A DNA stretch of 64,000 nt, taken from positions 186,001-250,000 of the forward strand of contig NZ_BAYA01000004.1 of NCBI RefSeq assembly GCF_000685015.1, in the 5' to 3' direction. This document shows positions 35,093-43,966 of this stretch, one piece after another. The position numbers were made by a program, and so were the translations under genes. The stretch's first letter is position 1; each line of letters starts with the position of its first letter. Below the pieces are notes generated by a model. It searched no databases. It was given only the letters and a program-made list of their open reading frames with translations, and had not been told where the DNA came from. The DNA is from Paraburkholderia bannensis NBRC 103871 (GTDB lineage Bacteria > Pseudomonadota > Gammaproteobacteria > Burkholderiales > Burkholderiaceae).

Positions 35093-35883
35093 ATCGACGC
35101 TCCAGTTGACCCAGCATGCGCAGGCGACGACTCCATCACCGGCGCCGGAGCCTGCTGATCGATCGGACGCGAGCTCACACCCGAATCCGGAATCGCCCCA
35201 ACAGAAGGCGCATCAGCCGCATTACTCTGCGTCGGCGCATTCGAAGCCGGTGCATTACCCGAAGACGAAGCCAGCGCCTGATCCGGAGCAATGTACTGAT
35301 AGCACTTCACAACCTGCGCCACACCCGAAACGGTACTCGTAGCATTAGCCGCAACATTCCCCTCACGCGGCGTCACCAAGCCCATCAGATAAATATTCCC
35401 GCGCTCGGCCACAACCTTAAAGTTGTTAGCCGAAATCTCCTTGTACAGCACGAGCTCGCTCTTAACGCGCCCTTCCAGATACGAGTCATTGGCACGCGAC
35501 GAGAACGAACTAGCCGGCTGCACCGCCAGCTCATTCACGATCGAGCCAACATTCGGAATCCCACGCACGATGCTTTCGGCCTTCTGCTTCGAAGCTTCGT
35601 CAGGCACCTCACCCGTCAGCAGCACCCGCTGATTAAACACCGCCACATTCACGTGCGCGGCATCGGTCAACCCGCTCGTCACATTCGAGAGCGCCTTCAC
35701 CTGGATCTCGCGATCTTCGGTCTGCGAACCCACCGTGCGACGGTCGGTCGCCACCAGTGCCGTGCCGCCCGCCGCGCCCGCAAGCGCGAGGAAGCAACCC
35801 TGAAGGCTCGCGCACAGCGAGGCCGCGAAGCCGATCGTCAGCGTGGTTCGTGCCAGCGCGCGCGTCATGCTGTTTCTGCTCAT
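35089..35883 (-). CDS. dolP: BON-domain outer-membrane lipoprotein (DolP/YraP-like)
   Basis: A 264-residue lipoprotein. The lipobox is SLQGC, with acylated C at about residue 29. Two BON domains span about 45-115 (VKALSNVTSGL ... VNELAV) and 125-190 (KSELVLYKEISANNFKVVAERGNIYLMG). The last ~65 residues are Ser/Pro/Ala/Asn rich and disordered. DolP binds anionic lipids and supports outer-membrane integrity. Start ATG 35883 has GGAGAGGGAG; a TTG one codon earlier is not needed. Placement beside diaA and yraN matches the E. coli yraN-diaA-yraP order. Confidence 0.85.
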   Translation of the reverse strand: MSRNSMTRALARTTLTIGFAASLCASLQGCFLALAGAAGGTALVATDRRTVGSQTEDREIQVKALSNVTSGLTDAAHVNVAVFNQRVLLTGEVPDEASKQKAESIVRGIPNVGSIVNELAVQPASSFSSRANDSYLEGRVKSELVLYKEISANNFKVVAERGNIYLMGLVTPREGNVAANATSTVSGVAQVVKCYQYIAPDQALASSSGNAPASNAPTQSNAADAPSVGAIPDSGVSSRPIDQQAPAPVMESSPAHAGSTGASM

Positions 35884-35930
35884 CAACTCCCTCTCCTTGG
35901 TTCTTCGGTGTCAGTCCGATGAATCCGATG

Positions 35931-36518
35931 TCAGTCTTCGCCCATCAACATCGCGTCGATGCCGTCGCACAAGCAATGGATCGTCAGCAGGTGCACTTCC
36001 TGGACGCGCGCCGTTCGCTCGGACGGCACGCTCAGGTGGATGTCGGTATCCGCAAGCGTCTCGTTGACCAAGCCGCCGCCCTTGCCCGTCAGCGCAATCA
36101 CGATCATTTCGCGTTCGTGCGCTTCGGCGATCGCGGCCAGCACGTTCGCGGAGTTGCCCGAGGTCGTGATGGCCAGCAGCACGTCGCCGGGCTGGCCGAG
36201 CGCGCGCACCTGGCGCGCGAACACCTGGTCGTAGGCGTAGTCGTTTGACACGGCCGTGAGCACCGATGCATCGGTCGTCAGCGCAAGCGCGGGCAGGCCC
36301 GGGCGGTCGCGCTCGAATCGGCCGATCAGTTCGGCGGCGAAATGCTGGGCGTCGGCGGCCGAGCCACCATTGCCGCAGGTCAAAATCTTGTTGCCGTTTG
36401 CCAGTGCGGCGAACATCGTATCGACCGCGGCGGCAATCGGTACCGCCAGGGTTTCCATCGCGGCGAGCTGGGTCGCTGCGCTATCGCGAAAATGCTGTTG
36501 AATGCGTTCGACGGACAT
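35931..36518 (-). CDS. diaA: SIS-domain protein, DiaA / phosphoheptose isomerase-like
   Basis: A 195-residue cytosolic SIS-domain protein. Signature stretches are [21 protein letters not shown] (near 48-68), [13 protein letters not shown] (near 118-130) and [16 protein letters not shown] (near 165-180). Sequence alone does not separate GmhA (sedoheptulose-7-phosphate isomerase for LPS heptose) from DiaA (DnaA-binding initiation factor). The neighbours yraN, dolP and rsmI are those of E. coli diaA, which favours DiaA; databases often label the Burkholderia version as phosphoheptose isomerase. Confidence 0.8.
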   Translation of the reverse strand: MSVERIQQHFRDSAATQLAAMETLAVPIAAAVDTMFAALANGNKILTCGNGGSAADAQHFAAELIGRFERDRPGLPALALTTDASVLTAVSNDYAYDQVFARQVRALGQPGDVLLAITTSGNSANVLAAIAEAHEREMIVIALTGKGGGLVNETLADTDIHLSVPSERTARVQEVHLLTIHCLCDGIDAMLMGED

Positions 36519-36688
36519 CGACTCTCTAATCTGTACTGCGGGGTTTCGCGAGTTTCCCTCGTGAAAATCCCCTTGGTTGCGGCGTGCCGCAAGTTTAGCG
36601 CACTCGCAGGGGTTCTCTTCCGGCGTTCTTTTCGATCACGCGCTTTTCTGCACGCTTCTTCCGTCTCTTCGCACGGAGCCCCGCACGT

Positions 36689-37234
36689 TTAACGCTCATC
36701 CTCGCGAAACGCATCGCGCAGCCAGGCGAGGCGGCCGCCCTCGAACGTCACCACGTCGAAGCGGCACGCCGGCGGCAACGCGCCATGTTCGTCCGCATAC
36801 GTGAGCAGATACTCCCGCGCGGCGCGCAAGAGCCGTTGGCGTTTGTGCCAGCCCACGCTCGCCGCCGCGCCGCCGTATGCGGCCCGCGTGCGTGCGCGCA
36901 CCTCCACGAAGACCAGCGTGCCGTCGCGCTCGCGCATCACGAGGTCGAGTTCGCCGCCACGGCAATGCACGTTGCGCGCGACGAACACCAGTCGCTGTCG
37001 TTGCAGCCAGGCCTGCGCATGCGCTTCGAAACGGGCGCCTGTTGCGCGGCGGTCGGCCGGGCCGCGTTCGGCGTTTGACCGGGCGCGCGCGGAAAAGTTG
37101 TCGCCCCTGTCTCTACCCAGCTTACCCACTTCACTCGTGCCACCCACGCCGCCCTCGCGCGCAGGCGCCGCCGCGCTCCGCCCCACATGGCACAATGACG
37201 GCCTCTTTTCTTGCGTTCGCGCGTTCCGTGTCAT
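36689..37234 (-). CDS. yraN: YraN/UPF0102 family protein
   Basis: A 181-residue protein. The UPF0102 domain begins near residue 60 ([18 protein letters not shown]) and shows the restriction-endonuclease-like [23 protein letters not shown] with the catalytic-type E..D..E-V-R pattern (a putative nuclease). The first ~58 residues are a basic low-complexity extension that most homologues lack, so translation may begin at a later non-ATG codon. Its ATG at 37234 shares bases with the divergent rsmI ATG (CATG at 37232-37235), which is unusual. Confidence 0.82.
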   Translation of the reverse strand: MTRNARTQEKRPSLCHVGRSAAAPAREGGVGGTSEVGKLGRDRGDNFSARARSNAERGPADRRATGARFEAHAQAWLQRQRLVFVARNVHCRGGELDLVMRERDGTLVFVEVRARTRAAYGGAAASVGWHKRQRLLRAAREYLLTYADEHGALPPACRFDVVTFEGGRLAWLRDAFREDER

Positions 37235-38129
37235 GACGTCGTCTCCTTTCGAACTCGCACAGGCCCAGCACTATCCGGTCGCCACGCTGTACGTCGTGGC
37301 GACGCCCATCGGCAACATGGCCGACATCACCGTGCGCGCGCTGCATGTGCTCGGCCTCGTCGATCGCATCGCCGCAGAGGACACGCGCAACACCGGCCAG
37401 TTGCTCACGCGCTATGGCATTTCCAAGCCGCTCATCGCCGTGCACGAGCACAACGAGCGCCAGGCCGCGCAACGCGTAATCGAGCATCTGCGTGCAGGCG
37501 AGCGCGTCGCCTGCGTGTCCGATGCGGGCACACCAGGCATTTCCGATCCGGGCGCAAAGCTCGTCGATGCAGTGCGCGACGCCGGTTTCCAGGTCGTGCC
37601 ACTGCCAGGCGCGAGCGCGCTTGCAACCGCGCTTTCCGCAGCGGGCGACTGGGTATCGACGTTCACGTTCCTCGGTTTCCTGCCGCCCAAGGCGAAGCAG
37701 CGAGCGTCCGCGTTGCAGCCGCTCGCCTCGCATGCTCATGCGATGGTGTTTTACGAAGCGCCGCATCGCATCGTCGAAACCGTGCAGGCACTCGCCGATG
37801 CGTTCGGCCCTGCGCGGCGGCTGTTGATCGCCCGCGAGTTGACCAAGTTACATGAGGCGCTCTGGCGCGGCACCCTGGCCGAAGGGCCAACGTGGCTCGC
37901 GGGGGACGCGAACCGCCAGCGCGGCGAGTTCGTGCTGGTTGTGGAAGGCGCGAGCGCGCCCGAGTCCGGCGAGGCCGATCACGATGCGCTGTTGCGCGTG
38001 TTGTTGCAGGAAGTGCCGGTGAAGGGTGCGGCGAAGATCGCGGCCGCGCTCACGGGCGCGTCGCGCAATACGCTCTATGCGCGTGCGCTCGAGCTGAAGG
38101 AAGAAGACGGCGACGAAGCAGAAGACTAA
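37233..38129 (+). CDS. rsmI: 16S rRNA (cytidine-1402-2'-O)-methyltransferase RsmI
   Basis: A 298-residue SAM-dependent methyltransferase of the tetrapyrrole-methylase fold. Landmarks: [20 protein letters not shown] near 19-38, [16 protein letters not shown] near 50-65, [17 protein letters not shown] near 92-108, [16 protein letters not shown], and TFLGFLPPK near 145-153. It methylates C1402 of 16S rRNA for decoding fidelity. It diverges from yraN and sits in the conserved rsmI-yraN-diaA-dolP group. The C-terminal ~60 residues form the small helical domain seen in the family. Confidence 0.93.
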   Translation: MTSSPFELAQAQHYPVATLYVVATPIGNMADITVRALHVLGLVDRIAAEDTRNTGQLLTRYGISKPLIAVHEHNERQAAQRVIEHLRAGERVACVSDAGTPGISDPGAKLVDAVRDAGFQVVPLPGASALATALSAAGDWVSTFTFLGFLPPKAKQRASALQPLASHAHAMVFYEAPHRIVETVQALADAFGPARRLLIARELTKLHEALWRGTLAEGPTWLAGDANRQRGEFVLVVEGASAPESGEADHDALLRVLLQEVPVKGAAKIAAALTGASRNTLYARALELKEEDGDEAED

Positions 38130-38152
38130 TTCCCGCAGGAAGCGCCAAATGC

Positions 38153-38181
38153 AAAGGGCCGCCCGGATGGGGCGGCCCTTT
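38153..38181 (+). terminator. Rho-independent terminator after rsmI
   Basis: AAAGGGCCGCC and GGCGGCCCTTT form a perfect stem around a short loop, 24 bp after the stop. The T-run is short (TTTGT), but the stem is strong. Confidence 0.7.
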
Positions 38182-38321
38182 GTACTTCGAGACGTCGATA
38201 CGTCGATAACTCGATAACTCGCTACGTCCAGTCCGGCGAGCTTTCGGCTCGGGCGGTTCGTCCGGTGCGCGCAACGCGCCAACACGGATCGGCACACACC
38301 CAGGCCGTCAAGCTCAGACCA

Positions 38322-38927
38322 TCACTGGGCGTTGGTCGAATTCGCCGCCAGCATTTCGGCCTGAGCGGCCTTCGCTTCCTGGCGCGAGAGTCCTTCGATG
38401 TTCACCTTCGCGGTACCCGCGTGTTGCAGGCCCAGCATCTTCGCCGCTGCGAACGAGAGGTCGATCACACGGCCGCGCGCATACGGGCCACGATCGTTGA
38501 TCTTCACGACAACCCACTTCGAGGTCGCCGGGATGCTCACGCGCACGTACGAGCCCAGCGGCAGCGTGCGGTGCGCGGCGGTCAGCGCTTCCATGTTGAA
38601 GCGCTCGCCACTGGCGGTCTTGCGACCGTGGAAGGCGCGGCCGTACCACGAGGCGCGGCCGGTCTGGTGGAACGAGCCGACGTCTACAGCGTTGTCGTCG
38701 ATCGCCTGTGCATCGGCGAGCGAGTTGTCCTTTGCGGTGCCCGAAGCGGGCAGCGCGGCCAGCGCCGAGCCGTAGCTCTGCGGCGACGCGAACGCGGTGT
38801 GCGCGTCCTTCGTGCTCAGCGCGTTGCCTTGCGCCTGGTCCTGCGGGCCGGGCGGCATGGCACAACCTGCCAGCACGGACACGGCTGCGAGACTCCCGAG
38901 TCGTCGTCGAGATAGTCCAAAGTTCAT
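38322..38927 (-). CDS. rlpA: RlpA-like septal lytic transglycosylase lipoprotein
   Basis: A 201-residue outer-membrane lipoprotein. Lipobox LAGC puts the acylated cysteine at 22. The double-psi beta-barrel (about 88-180) shows TGRASWYGRAFHGRKTASGERFNM, LPLGSYVRVS, VVVKINDRGPYARGRVIDLSFAAA, including the conserved D-R-GP motif. Unlike E. coli and Pseudomonas RlpA there is no C-terminal SPOR domain; the protein ends shortly after the barrel. Expected role: cleavage of naked glycan strands at the septum. Confidence 0.9.
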   Translation of the reverse strand: MNFGLSRRRLGSLAAVSVLAGCAMPPGPQDQAQGNALSTKDAHTAFASPQSYGSALAALPASGTAKDNSLADAQAIDDNAVDVGSFHQTGRASWYGRAFHGRKTASGERFNMEALTAAHRTLPLGSYVRVSIPATSKWVVVKINDRGPYARGRVIDLSFAAAKMLGLQHAGTAKVNIEGLSRQEAKAAQAEMLAANSTNAQ

Positions 38928-39221
38928 AAGTTAGCCATCACGTTTCGAGGCCGTCCTGCACCCTGGTGGTGCATCGCTGGATGACCCCGGCGGTCGCAGG
39001 CAAAAGGACGCCACGCGCGCTCTTTTGTGTGAACAAAAGGCGTACGAGTGCCGATACCCGGATGCGGCCCCATATGCCGCTAACCGCTGGTTTTCTTTCA
39101 CGTCTGGAGCAACCTGTCCCCGGCAGCCTGACCAGACCCCACATGCCGCCATCGAACGCGATGTACACATTCAGGCACGCCGGATAACACACGGCGCACA
39201 GGAACGGCGGCGTAGGCCCCA
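38928..39221. other. Leader region before rlpA, no gene
   Basis: About 290 bp directly upstream of rlpA on its coding strand. Frames crossing it have untypical composition. It could be an unusually long leader if the leftward -10 at 39441-39446 drives rlpA. Confidence 0.4.
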
Positions 39222-39440
39222 CCCAGCGTCACGACAGCAAGGTCGTGGCAGGCGCGTGGCGCCTGGCTGGGCAAGACGTGCGGTGCCGAACGGATCGGCA
39301 CCTGATTTGCCGTCTTGTAAGGCAGCCTGTTTAGCTGGCCCGTACGACTGCACTGCTTGACGGCGATGCATCGCGACCCATTATTTACTGCAGGTCACAT
39401 CGCCCAGTGAATGCACGCGAAAACGTGCTTGTTGGGTCGC
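39222..39440. ncRNA. Densely base-paired tract, candidate structured RNA
   Basis: Seven perfect stems fit without conflict. CCCAGC (39222-27)/GCTGGG (39266-71) encloses CACGAC/GTCGTG (39230-35/39242-47) and CAGGCGC/GCGCCTG (39249-55/39259-65), a three-way junction. Directly adjoining, CAAGACG/CGTCTTG (39272-78/39311-17) encloses GGTGCCGA/TCGGCACC (39282-89/39295-302). Then GCGACCCA/TGGGTCGC (39373-80/39433-40) encloses GCACG/CGTGC (39413-17/39424-28). No coding frame explains them. Strand is uncertain. Confidence 0.4.
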
Positions 39441-39467
39441 ATTATACCTAAAAGTTATTCTTGTCAT
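39441..39467 (-). promoter_or_regulatory. Candidate leftward promoter with perfect TATAAT
   Basis: On the minus strand TATAAT (39441-39446) is a perfect -10, with ATGACA (39462-39467) as -35 at a short 15-bp spacing. Transcription would run through the structured tract toward rlpA. The first stem begins right at the -10, so the start point may cut it. Confidence 0.45.
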
Positions 39468-39758
39468 GCTCGCAACCCAGAAATCTCCATGATTTCTAAC
39501 TATTGATGCAACAAAGCCGTTCAGCGAGTCGCCCGCATCCCTTGTCAGACAAGGGCTGCGCCGATAGCCCCCACCGAACCTGGACAAGATGCGGACAAGC
39601 GTCGATCAGGGCGCGGGCACCCCTCGGGCAAGCTCCGACGGCCGCTTGCGCAGCCCGGTACAATCGAGTCCTTGGGTCGGCTCGCGGCATGCTCGCGAGG
39701 GCCGCCCGCACGACAACAAACCTTCTCCTCACTCCACGATCCGAACCCGACCGCGCGC
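39468..39758. other. Region upstream of the MBL-fold gene
   Basis: About 290 bp, no supported gene. AT-rich up to 39510, then GC-rich. TTGTCAGACAA (39542-39552) is a short palindrome. The promoter of the MBL gene should be here. Confidence 0.4.
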
Positions 39759-40430
39759 ATGAAAGTCACGCTGATTCCCGTTACGCCGTTCCAGCAAAAC
39801 AGTTCGCTGCTCGTCTGCGAAGCGACGCAGCGCGCCGCCGTCGTCGATCCGGGCGGCGATCTCGATCGCATCGAAGCGGAGATCGCGAAGCAAGGCGTGC
39901 AGCTCGAAAAAGTGCTGCTCACGCATGGCCATCTCGATCACTGCGCGGGCGCGAAAGCGCTGGCCGACAAGTTCGGCGTGCCCATCGAGGGCCCGCAGGA
40001 AGACGAGCGCTTCTGGATCGAGCAATTGCCGCAGCAGAGCGTGCGCTTCGGCTTCGGTCACGCGCAGGCGTTCGAGCCGGATCGCTGGCTCGTGAACGGC
40101 GACACCGTGCGCTTCGGTAACGAGGAGATGGAGGTCTATCACTGCCCCGGCCACACGCCGGGCCACGTGGTCTTCTTTAGCCGCGAGCATCGACTGGCGC
40201 TGGTCGGCGACGTGCTGTTCGCCGGCTCGATCGGCCGTACGGACTTCCCGCGCGGCAATCATGCCGATCTCGTGCGCTCGATCCGCGAAAAGCTCTGGCC
40301 GCTGGGCGACGATGTCACGTTCGTGCCGGGCCACGGCCCCGTGTCGACATTCGGCGAGGAGCGCCGCTCCAACCCTTACGTCGCGGACAGCGTGGTCGGC
40401 GACCAGCCAAGCCAGGCGCAGTGGGGCTAA
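39759..40430 (+). CDS. Metallo-beta-lactamase-fold hydrolase (glyoxalase II-like, YcbL type)
   Basis: A 223-residue cytosolic MBL-fold enzyme. The zinc motif [10 protein letters not shown] gives H56, H58, D60 and H61; further ligands are in [11 protein letters not shown] (near 130) and the [17 protein letters not shown] segment (near 155-172). This short form without the glyoxalase II C-terminal helical domain matches YcbL-type thioesterases. Likely substrate is S-lactoylglutathione or another thioester. The ATG at 39759 begins the first strand ([14 protein letters not shown]). Confidence 0.88.
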   Translation: MKVTLIPVTPFQQNSSLLVCEATQRAAVVDPGGDLDRIEAEIAKQGVQLEKVLLTHGHLDHCAGAKALADKFGVPIEGPQEDERFWIEQLPQQSVRFGFGHAQAFEPDRWLVNGDTVRFGNEEMEVYHCPGHTPGHVVFFSREHRLALVGDVLFAGSIGRTDFPRGNHADLVRSIREKLWPLGDDVTFVPGHGPVSTFGEERRSNPYVADSVVGDQPSQAQWG

Positions 40431-40486
40431 AGGCTCAGCACAACAATCCGCGCATCCGGAAGCGCGCGGGCCAACGACAGGAAGCA

Positions 40487-41122
40487 ATGAATCAAGCCGC
40501 CATCGAAGAAATCTACGTGAGCACCGACGTCGAGGCCGACGGGCCCATTCCCGGCCCGCACTCGATGCTCAGTTTCGCCTCGGCGGCCTATACCGCCGAC
40601 AAGCGCCTGATCGCCACGTTCTCGGCGAATCTCGCGACGCTCGACGGCGCGGCGCCGCATCCGGTACAGGCCGCGTGGTGGGAAACGCAGCCCGAGGCGT
40701 GGGCGGCCTGCCGCAAGGACTTGCAGGATCCGGCGGCGGCGCTTGTCGCCTACGTCGACTGGGTCGAGGCGCTGCCCGGCAAGCCGGTGTTCGTGGCAAT
40801 GCCCGCGGGCTTCGATTTCACCTTCATGTTCTGGTACATGATGCGCTTCGCGGGGCGCTGCCCGTTCTCGTGGTCGGCGCTCGACATCAAGACGCTCGCC
40901 TTCGCGATCACGGGCCTGCCCTATCGCAAGAACATCAAGCCGCGCTTCCCGAAGCACTGGTTCGACGATCATCCCCACACGCACGTGGCGCTCGACGACG
41001 CCATCGAGCAAGGCGCGCTGTTCTGCAACATGCTCGCCGACCTGCGCACGCAGCAGGCCGCCCTGAAGGCCGTCGCGGCGACCGATGAAGGGGACGCCTC
41101 AGGGCAAAACGCCGCTAGCTGA
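40487..41122 (+). CDS. 3'-5' exonuclease-like protein (DEDD / RNase H fold)
   Basis: A 211-residue protein. Residues about 10-20 ([10 protein letters not shown]) carry the D and E of exonuclease motif [12 protein letters not shown] (about 107) fits motif II, and [11 protein letters not shown] (about 165) fits motif III with H and [17 protein letters not shown] between them is a family-specific loop. Together they indicate a DEDDh-like 3'-5' exonuclease on DNA or RNA, though activity is inferred. AGGA lies before the ATG. It follows the MBL gene by 56 bp and may share its transcript. Confidence 0.75.
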   Translation: MNQAAIEEIYVSTDVEADGPIPGPHSMLSFASAAYTADKRLIATFSANLATLDGAAPHPVQAAWWETQPEAWAACRKDLQDPAAALVAYVDWVEALPGKPVFVAMPAGFDFTFMFWYMMRFAGRCPFSWSALDIKTLAFAITGLPYRKNIKPRFPKHWFDDHPHTHVALDDAIEQGALFCNMLADLRTQQAALKAVAATDEGDASGQNAAS

Positions 41123-41224
41123 GCGCGATATTAGGTAATCTCCCTCGTCATCTGCGGTTTGCATTGCGTTTCGTTTTCCCGACCTCTAACATTCGGGAAT
41201 ACGGCGACGCACTTGGAGGCGCAT

Positions 41225-41683
41225 TTGACACTCGATACGTTCTCTCAGAAGATCCTGCGCCTGCTGCAGCTGGACGCGCGCCGCTCGGTGCAGGAAATCT
41301 CCGATCAGGTCGGACTCTCCAGCACGCCCTGCTGGCGCCGCATCAAGGACATGGAGCAATCCGGCGTGATCCAGCGCTACACGGCGCTGCTCGATCGCGA
41401 AAAACTCGGCCTGCATGTCTGCGCGCTCGCGCATATCCATCTCACGCGCCACACGGAAGGCGGCGTCGAAGCGTTCGAGCGCGAGATCGCCACCTGCCCC
41501 GAAGTGACCGAGTGCTACAGCACCACCGGCGAATCGGATTACATCCTGAAGATCGTCGCGCCGGACATCAAAGCCTACGACGCGTTCCTGCACGAACGCA
41601 TCTTCCGCATTCCCGCCGTCGCGCAGGTGCGCACGAGCGTCGTGCTGCGCGAGATCAAGTTCGATACGCAGTTGCCGCTTTAA
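41225..41683 (+). CDS. Lrp/AsnC-family transcriptional regulator
   Basis: A 152-residue feast/famine regulator. HTH residues 1-60 (LDTFSQKILRLLQLDARRS, VGLSSTPCWRRIKDMEQSG) and a RAM domain (about 68-145). TTG at 41225 is chosen as start: GGAGG lies five bases upstream and it places the HTH at the N-terminus, whereas the ATG at 41159 adds 22 uncharacteristic residues. No obvious divergent target; it is followed by a terminator and a convergent CDF transporter gene. Confidence 0.88.
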   Translation: MTLDTFSQKILRLLQLDARRSVQEISDQVGLSSTPCWRRIKDMEQSGVIQRYTALLDREKLGLHVCALAHIHLTRHTEGGVEAFEREIATCPEVTECYSTTGESDYILKIVAPDIKAYDAFLHERIFRIPAVAQVRTSVVLREIKFDTQLPL

Positions 41684-41703
41684 TCGGCATCGCACGCCGA
41701 CGT

Positions 41704-41744
41704 GAAAACGCCGCGCTAGCCTTTGTTGGCCGCGCGGCGTTTTC
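41704..41744. terminator. Terminator between asnC-type gene and CDF transporter gene
   Basis: GAAAACGCCGCGC and GCGCGGCGTTTTC form a perfect 13-bp stem around a 15-nt loop, with A- and T-runs on both sides. It lies 20 bp after the regulator and 36 bp after the convergent transporter gene. Confidence 0.88.
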
Positions 41745-41780
41745 ATTTCGATCGGATCAATTGCTCAGTCGATGCACGCT

Positions 41781-42947
41781 TCAGTCAATACGTGGCGACG
41801 TGGTCAACCGCGCGTCCGCCGTCATCTGCATCGCCTCCAGGCGGCTCGCGCCCAGCTTGCGGCGCAGCGCCTCCAGATCGACGTCGGCAAGACGCCGCGC
41901 ATCGTCGCGCGCCGCCAGCGCAAACTGGATTTCCAGCCCCGTGCTCAGGTAGTGCAGCGTCACCGCCTCGATATGCACGTCATAGGCCGCAAGCGCCTCG
42001 CGCAACGTGGCGGCGACCTGTTCGCGCGGCGGCAGGTTCGACACCGAGCGCACATGCATATCGTCCTCGGGATCGACGTGAATGAGCGCGTCGAGCACGC
42101 GCGTATCCTTGAGCAAGCGCGTTCGCGCCACCTCGGCGATGAAGTGCCCTTCGGATACCGAGATAAACGGATCGACCAGAATATGCGCGTCCACGAGCGC
42201 GAGGTCGCCGGTCTTGCGCGTACGCAGCTCGTGCACGTCGAGCACGCCAGGCGTCTCCAGCAGCAGCGCGCGCAGATCGGCGGCGGCCGATTCGTCGAGC
42301 GCGCGATCCGACAGATCCTGTAGCGCGTCCCAGCCGAACACCCAGCCCATGCGTGCGACCATGAAGCCGACGATGGCAGCGGCAATCGGATCGAGCAGGC
42401 GCACGCCGGCAAGGCTGCCGATAATGCCGATGGCCACCACGAGCGACGACGCTGCATCCGAGCGCGCGTGCCACGCGTTCGCAATCAGCATCGCCGAACG
42501 CACGCGCTGCGCCTCGCGCAGCATGTAGCGGAACAGCGCCTCTTTGGAGACCAGCACCAGCACGGCCACGGCGAGAGCGCTCGCATGGACGGGCGGAATA
42601 TCGCCAAGGTTCGCGAGACGCGTGCCGGCGCGCGCGAGCATGCCCACGCCGACGGCAATCAGCAATGCGCCGAGAAATAATGAAGCAACCGTTTCATAAC
42701 GGCTATGGCCGTAATTGTGATCGGCGTCCGGCTTCGCGCCGCTATGCCGATTGGCGATCAATACAACGAAATCGGAGACAAGATCGGAAAGCGAATGCAC
42801 GCCGTCGGCAATCAAGGCCTGCGAATGCGCCAACGCGCCGACCGCGATTTGCAGCACGACCAGAATCGAATTCAAGCCAACGCTAACAAACGTCGTCTTG
42901 CGTGCGACCTGCTGTTTATCTGATAACGCGGCGGCGGAAGAGGACAT
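41781..42947 (-). CDS. Cation diffusion facilitator (CDF) metal exporter
   Basis: A 388-residue inner-membrane metal/proton antiporter. Six helices cover about 15-215. TM2 has ADGVHSLSD with H51 and D55, and TM5 has NAWHARSDAASS with a matching HxxxD, the site for Zn2+ or related divalent ions. The cytoplasmic C-terminal domain (about 215-370) is longer than usual and seems to hold a second partial repeat of the CTD fold. Probably exports Zn, Fe or Mn; the ion is not predictable here. Confidence 0.9.
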   Translation of the reverse strand: MSSSAAALSDKQQVARKTTFVSVGLNSILVVLQIAVGALAHSQALIADGVHSLSDLVSDFVVLIANRHSGAKPDADHNYGHSRYETVASLFLGALLIAVGVGMLARAGTRLANLGDIPPVHASALAVAVLVLVSKEALFRYMLREAQRVRSAMLIANAWHARSDAASSLVVAIGIIGSLAGVRLLDPIAAAIVGFMVARMGWVFGWDALQDLSDRALDESAAADLRALLLETPGVLDVHELRTRKTGDLALVDAHILVDPFISVSEGHFIAEVARTRLLKDTRVLDALIHVDPEDDMHVRSVSNLPPREQVAATLREALAAYDVHIEAVTLHYLSTGLEIQFALAARDDARRLADVDLEALRRKLGASRLEAMQMTADARLTTSPRID

Positions 42948-43149
42948 GCTGATCCAGAAGCGAACGAGGGTATTGGCGCAATTGTAATCGCGATGCCGTC
43001 CCCAATAGGAGATAACCCTGAAATCCTCTTTTAAATCAGGCGACTACGAGAAGCCTTCTTATTCGCGTTCAACACCGGCCGCCGGAGTCAACGCTGTGTC
43101 GTTCGACCCGCGCTGGTAAGAAAGAGAAAGCTTCGGTAAGCCAAATAAC

Positions 43150-43186
43150 AAAAAGCCGCGCGTCCCAGTGACAGCGCGGCTTTTTT
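43150..43186 (-). terminator. Rho-independent terminator after the hns-type gene
   Basis: On the minus strand AAAAAAGCCGCGC and GCGCGGCTTTTTG form a 10-bp stem around a 12-nt loop, 36 bp after the stop. Confidence 0.88.
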
Positions 43187-43221
43187 ACCGATGAACCGTG
43201 AAGTCCATCTATTACGGTCTA

Positions 43222-43530
43222 TTACTTCTGGATCAGGTATTTATCGCGATCCTGGCCAGCGATCCAGCGCGGCGGCTTGCCACGGCCCGACCACGTGCTG
43301 CCGCTATCCGGATCGCGATACTTCGGCGCAACGCTTGCGCGCGAGCGGCTGGCAGCTTTTGCCGCCTTGCCAGCAGCGCGGCTGCCGCCGAGTTCTGCGA
43401 TGGTAATGCCGTAATCGGCCATTTTCTGCTTGATTTCGTCGAGGACCTCGGCGTACTCGCGCTCCTTCGCCTCTTCAATCTGCTTTTCCAGCTTTTCTCG
43501 CTGAGCGAGGAGTTCCTTGTATGACGACAT
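43222..43530 (-). CDS. H-NS family nucleoid-associated protein
   Basis: A 102-residue nucleoid protein. Residues 1-45 form the dimerisation coiled coil (YKELLAQREKLEKQIEEAKE). After an Ala/Arg linker (50-70), the C-terminal AT-hook-like DNA-binding domain reads YRDPDSGSTWSGRGKPPRWI. The TWSGRG core is the family signature. It binds AT-rich DNA and silences horizontally acquired genes. ATG at 43530 starts MSSYKELL; longer frames upstream lie in AT-rich promoter sequence. The upstream AT-rich block suggests autoregulation. Confidence 0.93.
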   Translation of the reverse strand: MSSYKELLAQREKLEKQIEEAKEREYAEVLDEIKQKMADYGITIAELGGSRAAGKAAKAASRSRASVAPKYRDPDSGSTWSGRGKPPRWIAGQDRDKYLIQK

Positions 43531-43966
43531 GAGTATTGGTGCCCTGGTGATGTTGATAATGGCTACCGATCTGATGCCAGTATGCCGATTGACAGTTGAA
43601 TTGCCTCGGAAATTGGAGGCGAGATTAACACAGAATCGAATGCCGCGAAAAGCGCGCGGCAATAAAAATAATCAAAATATTTTACGAAACGTTTGCCGAT
43701 GATTGGCACCACTTAGTTCAACGTTTGCTGGGCCACGGGAATGGTAAGAATCTTTCATTTCGTGCAAATCGGTATTTTTACTAAATGGGCCTTTTTACCG
43801 ATAAATTCGCTTCTCATAAATGGCAGGACATGAACATTATCTGACGGAAAAGCGATAAACATTTCATCGCATGATAACTTCCGATGAATCCGGCTCAATA
43901 TGCTGGAATGACGCGTCGCATCATTTCCCGTGGCGGCCTGATGCCGCCGGTATTTAGAGAAAATAC
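43531..43966. other. AT-rich regulatory region upstream of the H-NS gene
   Basis: About 440 bp with the lowest GC of the window, including long A/T stretches such as AATAAAAATAATCAAAATATTTTACG (43661-43686). No gene is supported. It fits a curved, H-NS-bound promoter region for autoregulation. Confidence 0.5.

Noticed and set aside
39503..40120. 206-codon frame overlapping the MBL-fold gene
   Set aside because: Arginine-rich shadow of the MBL gene in another frame.
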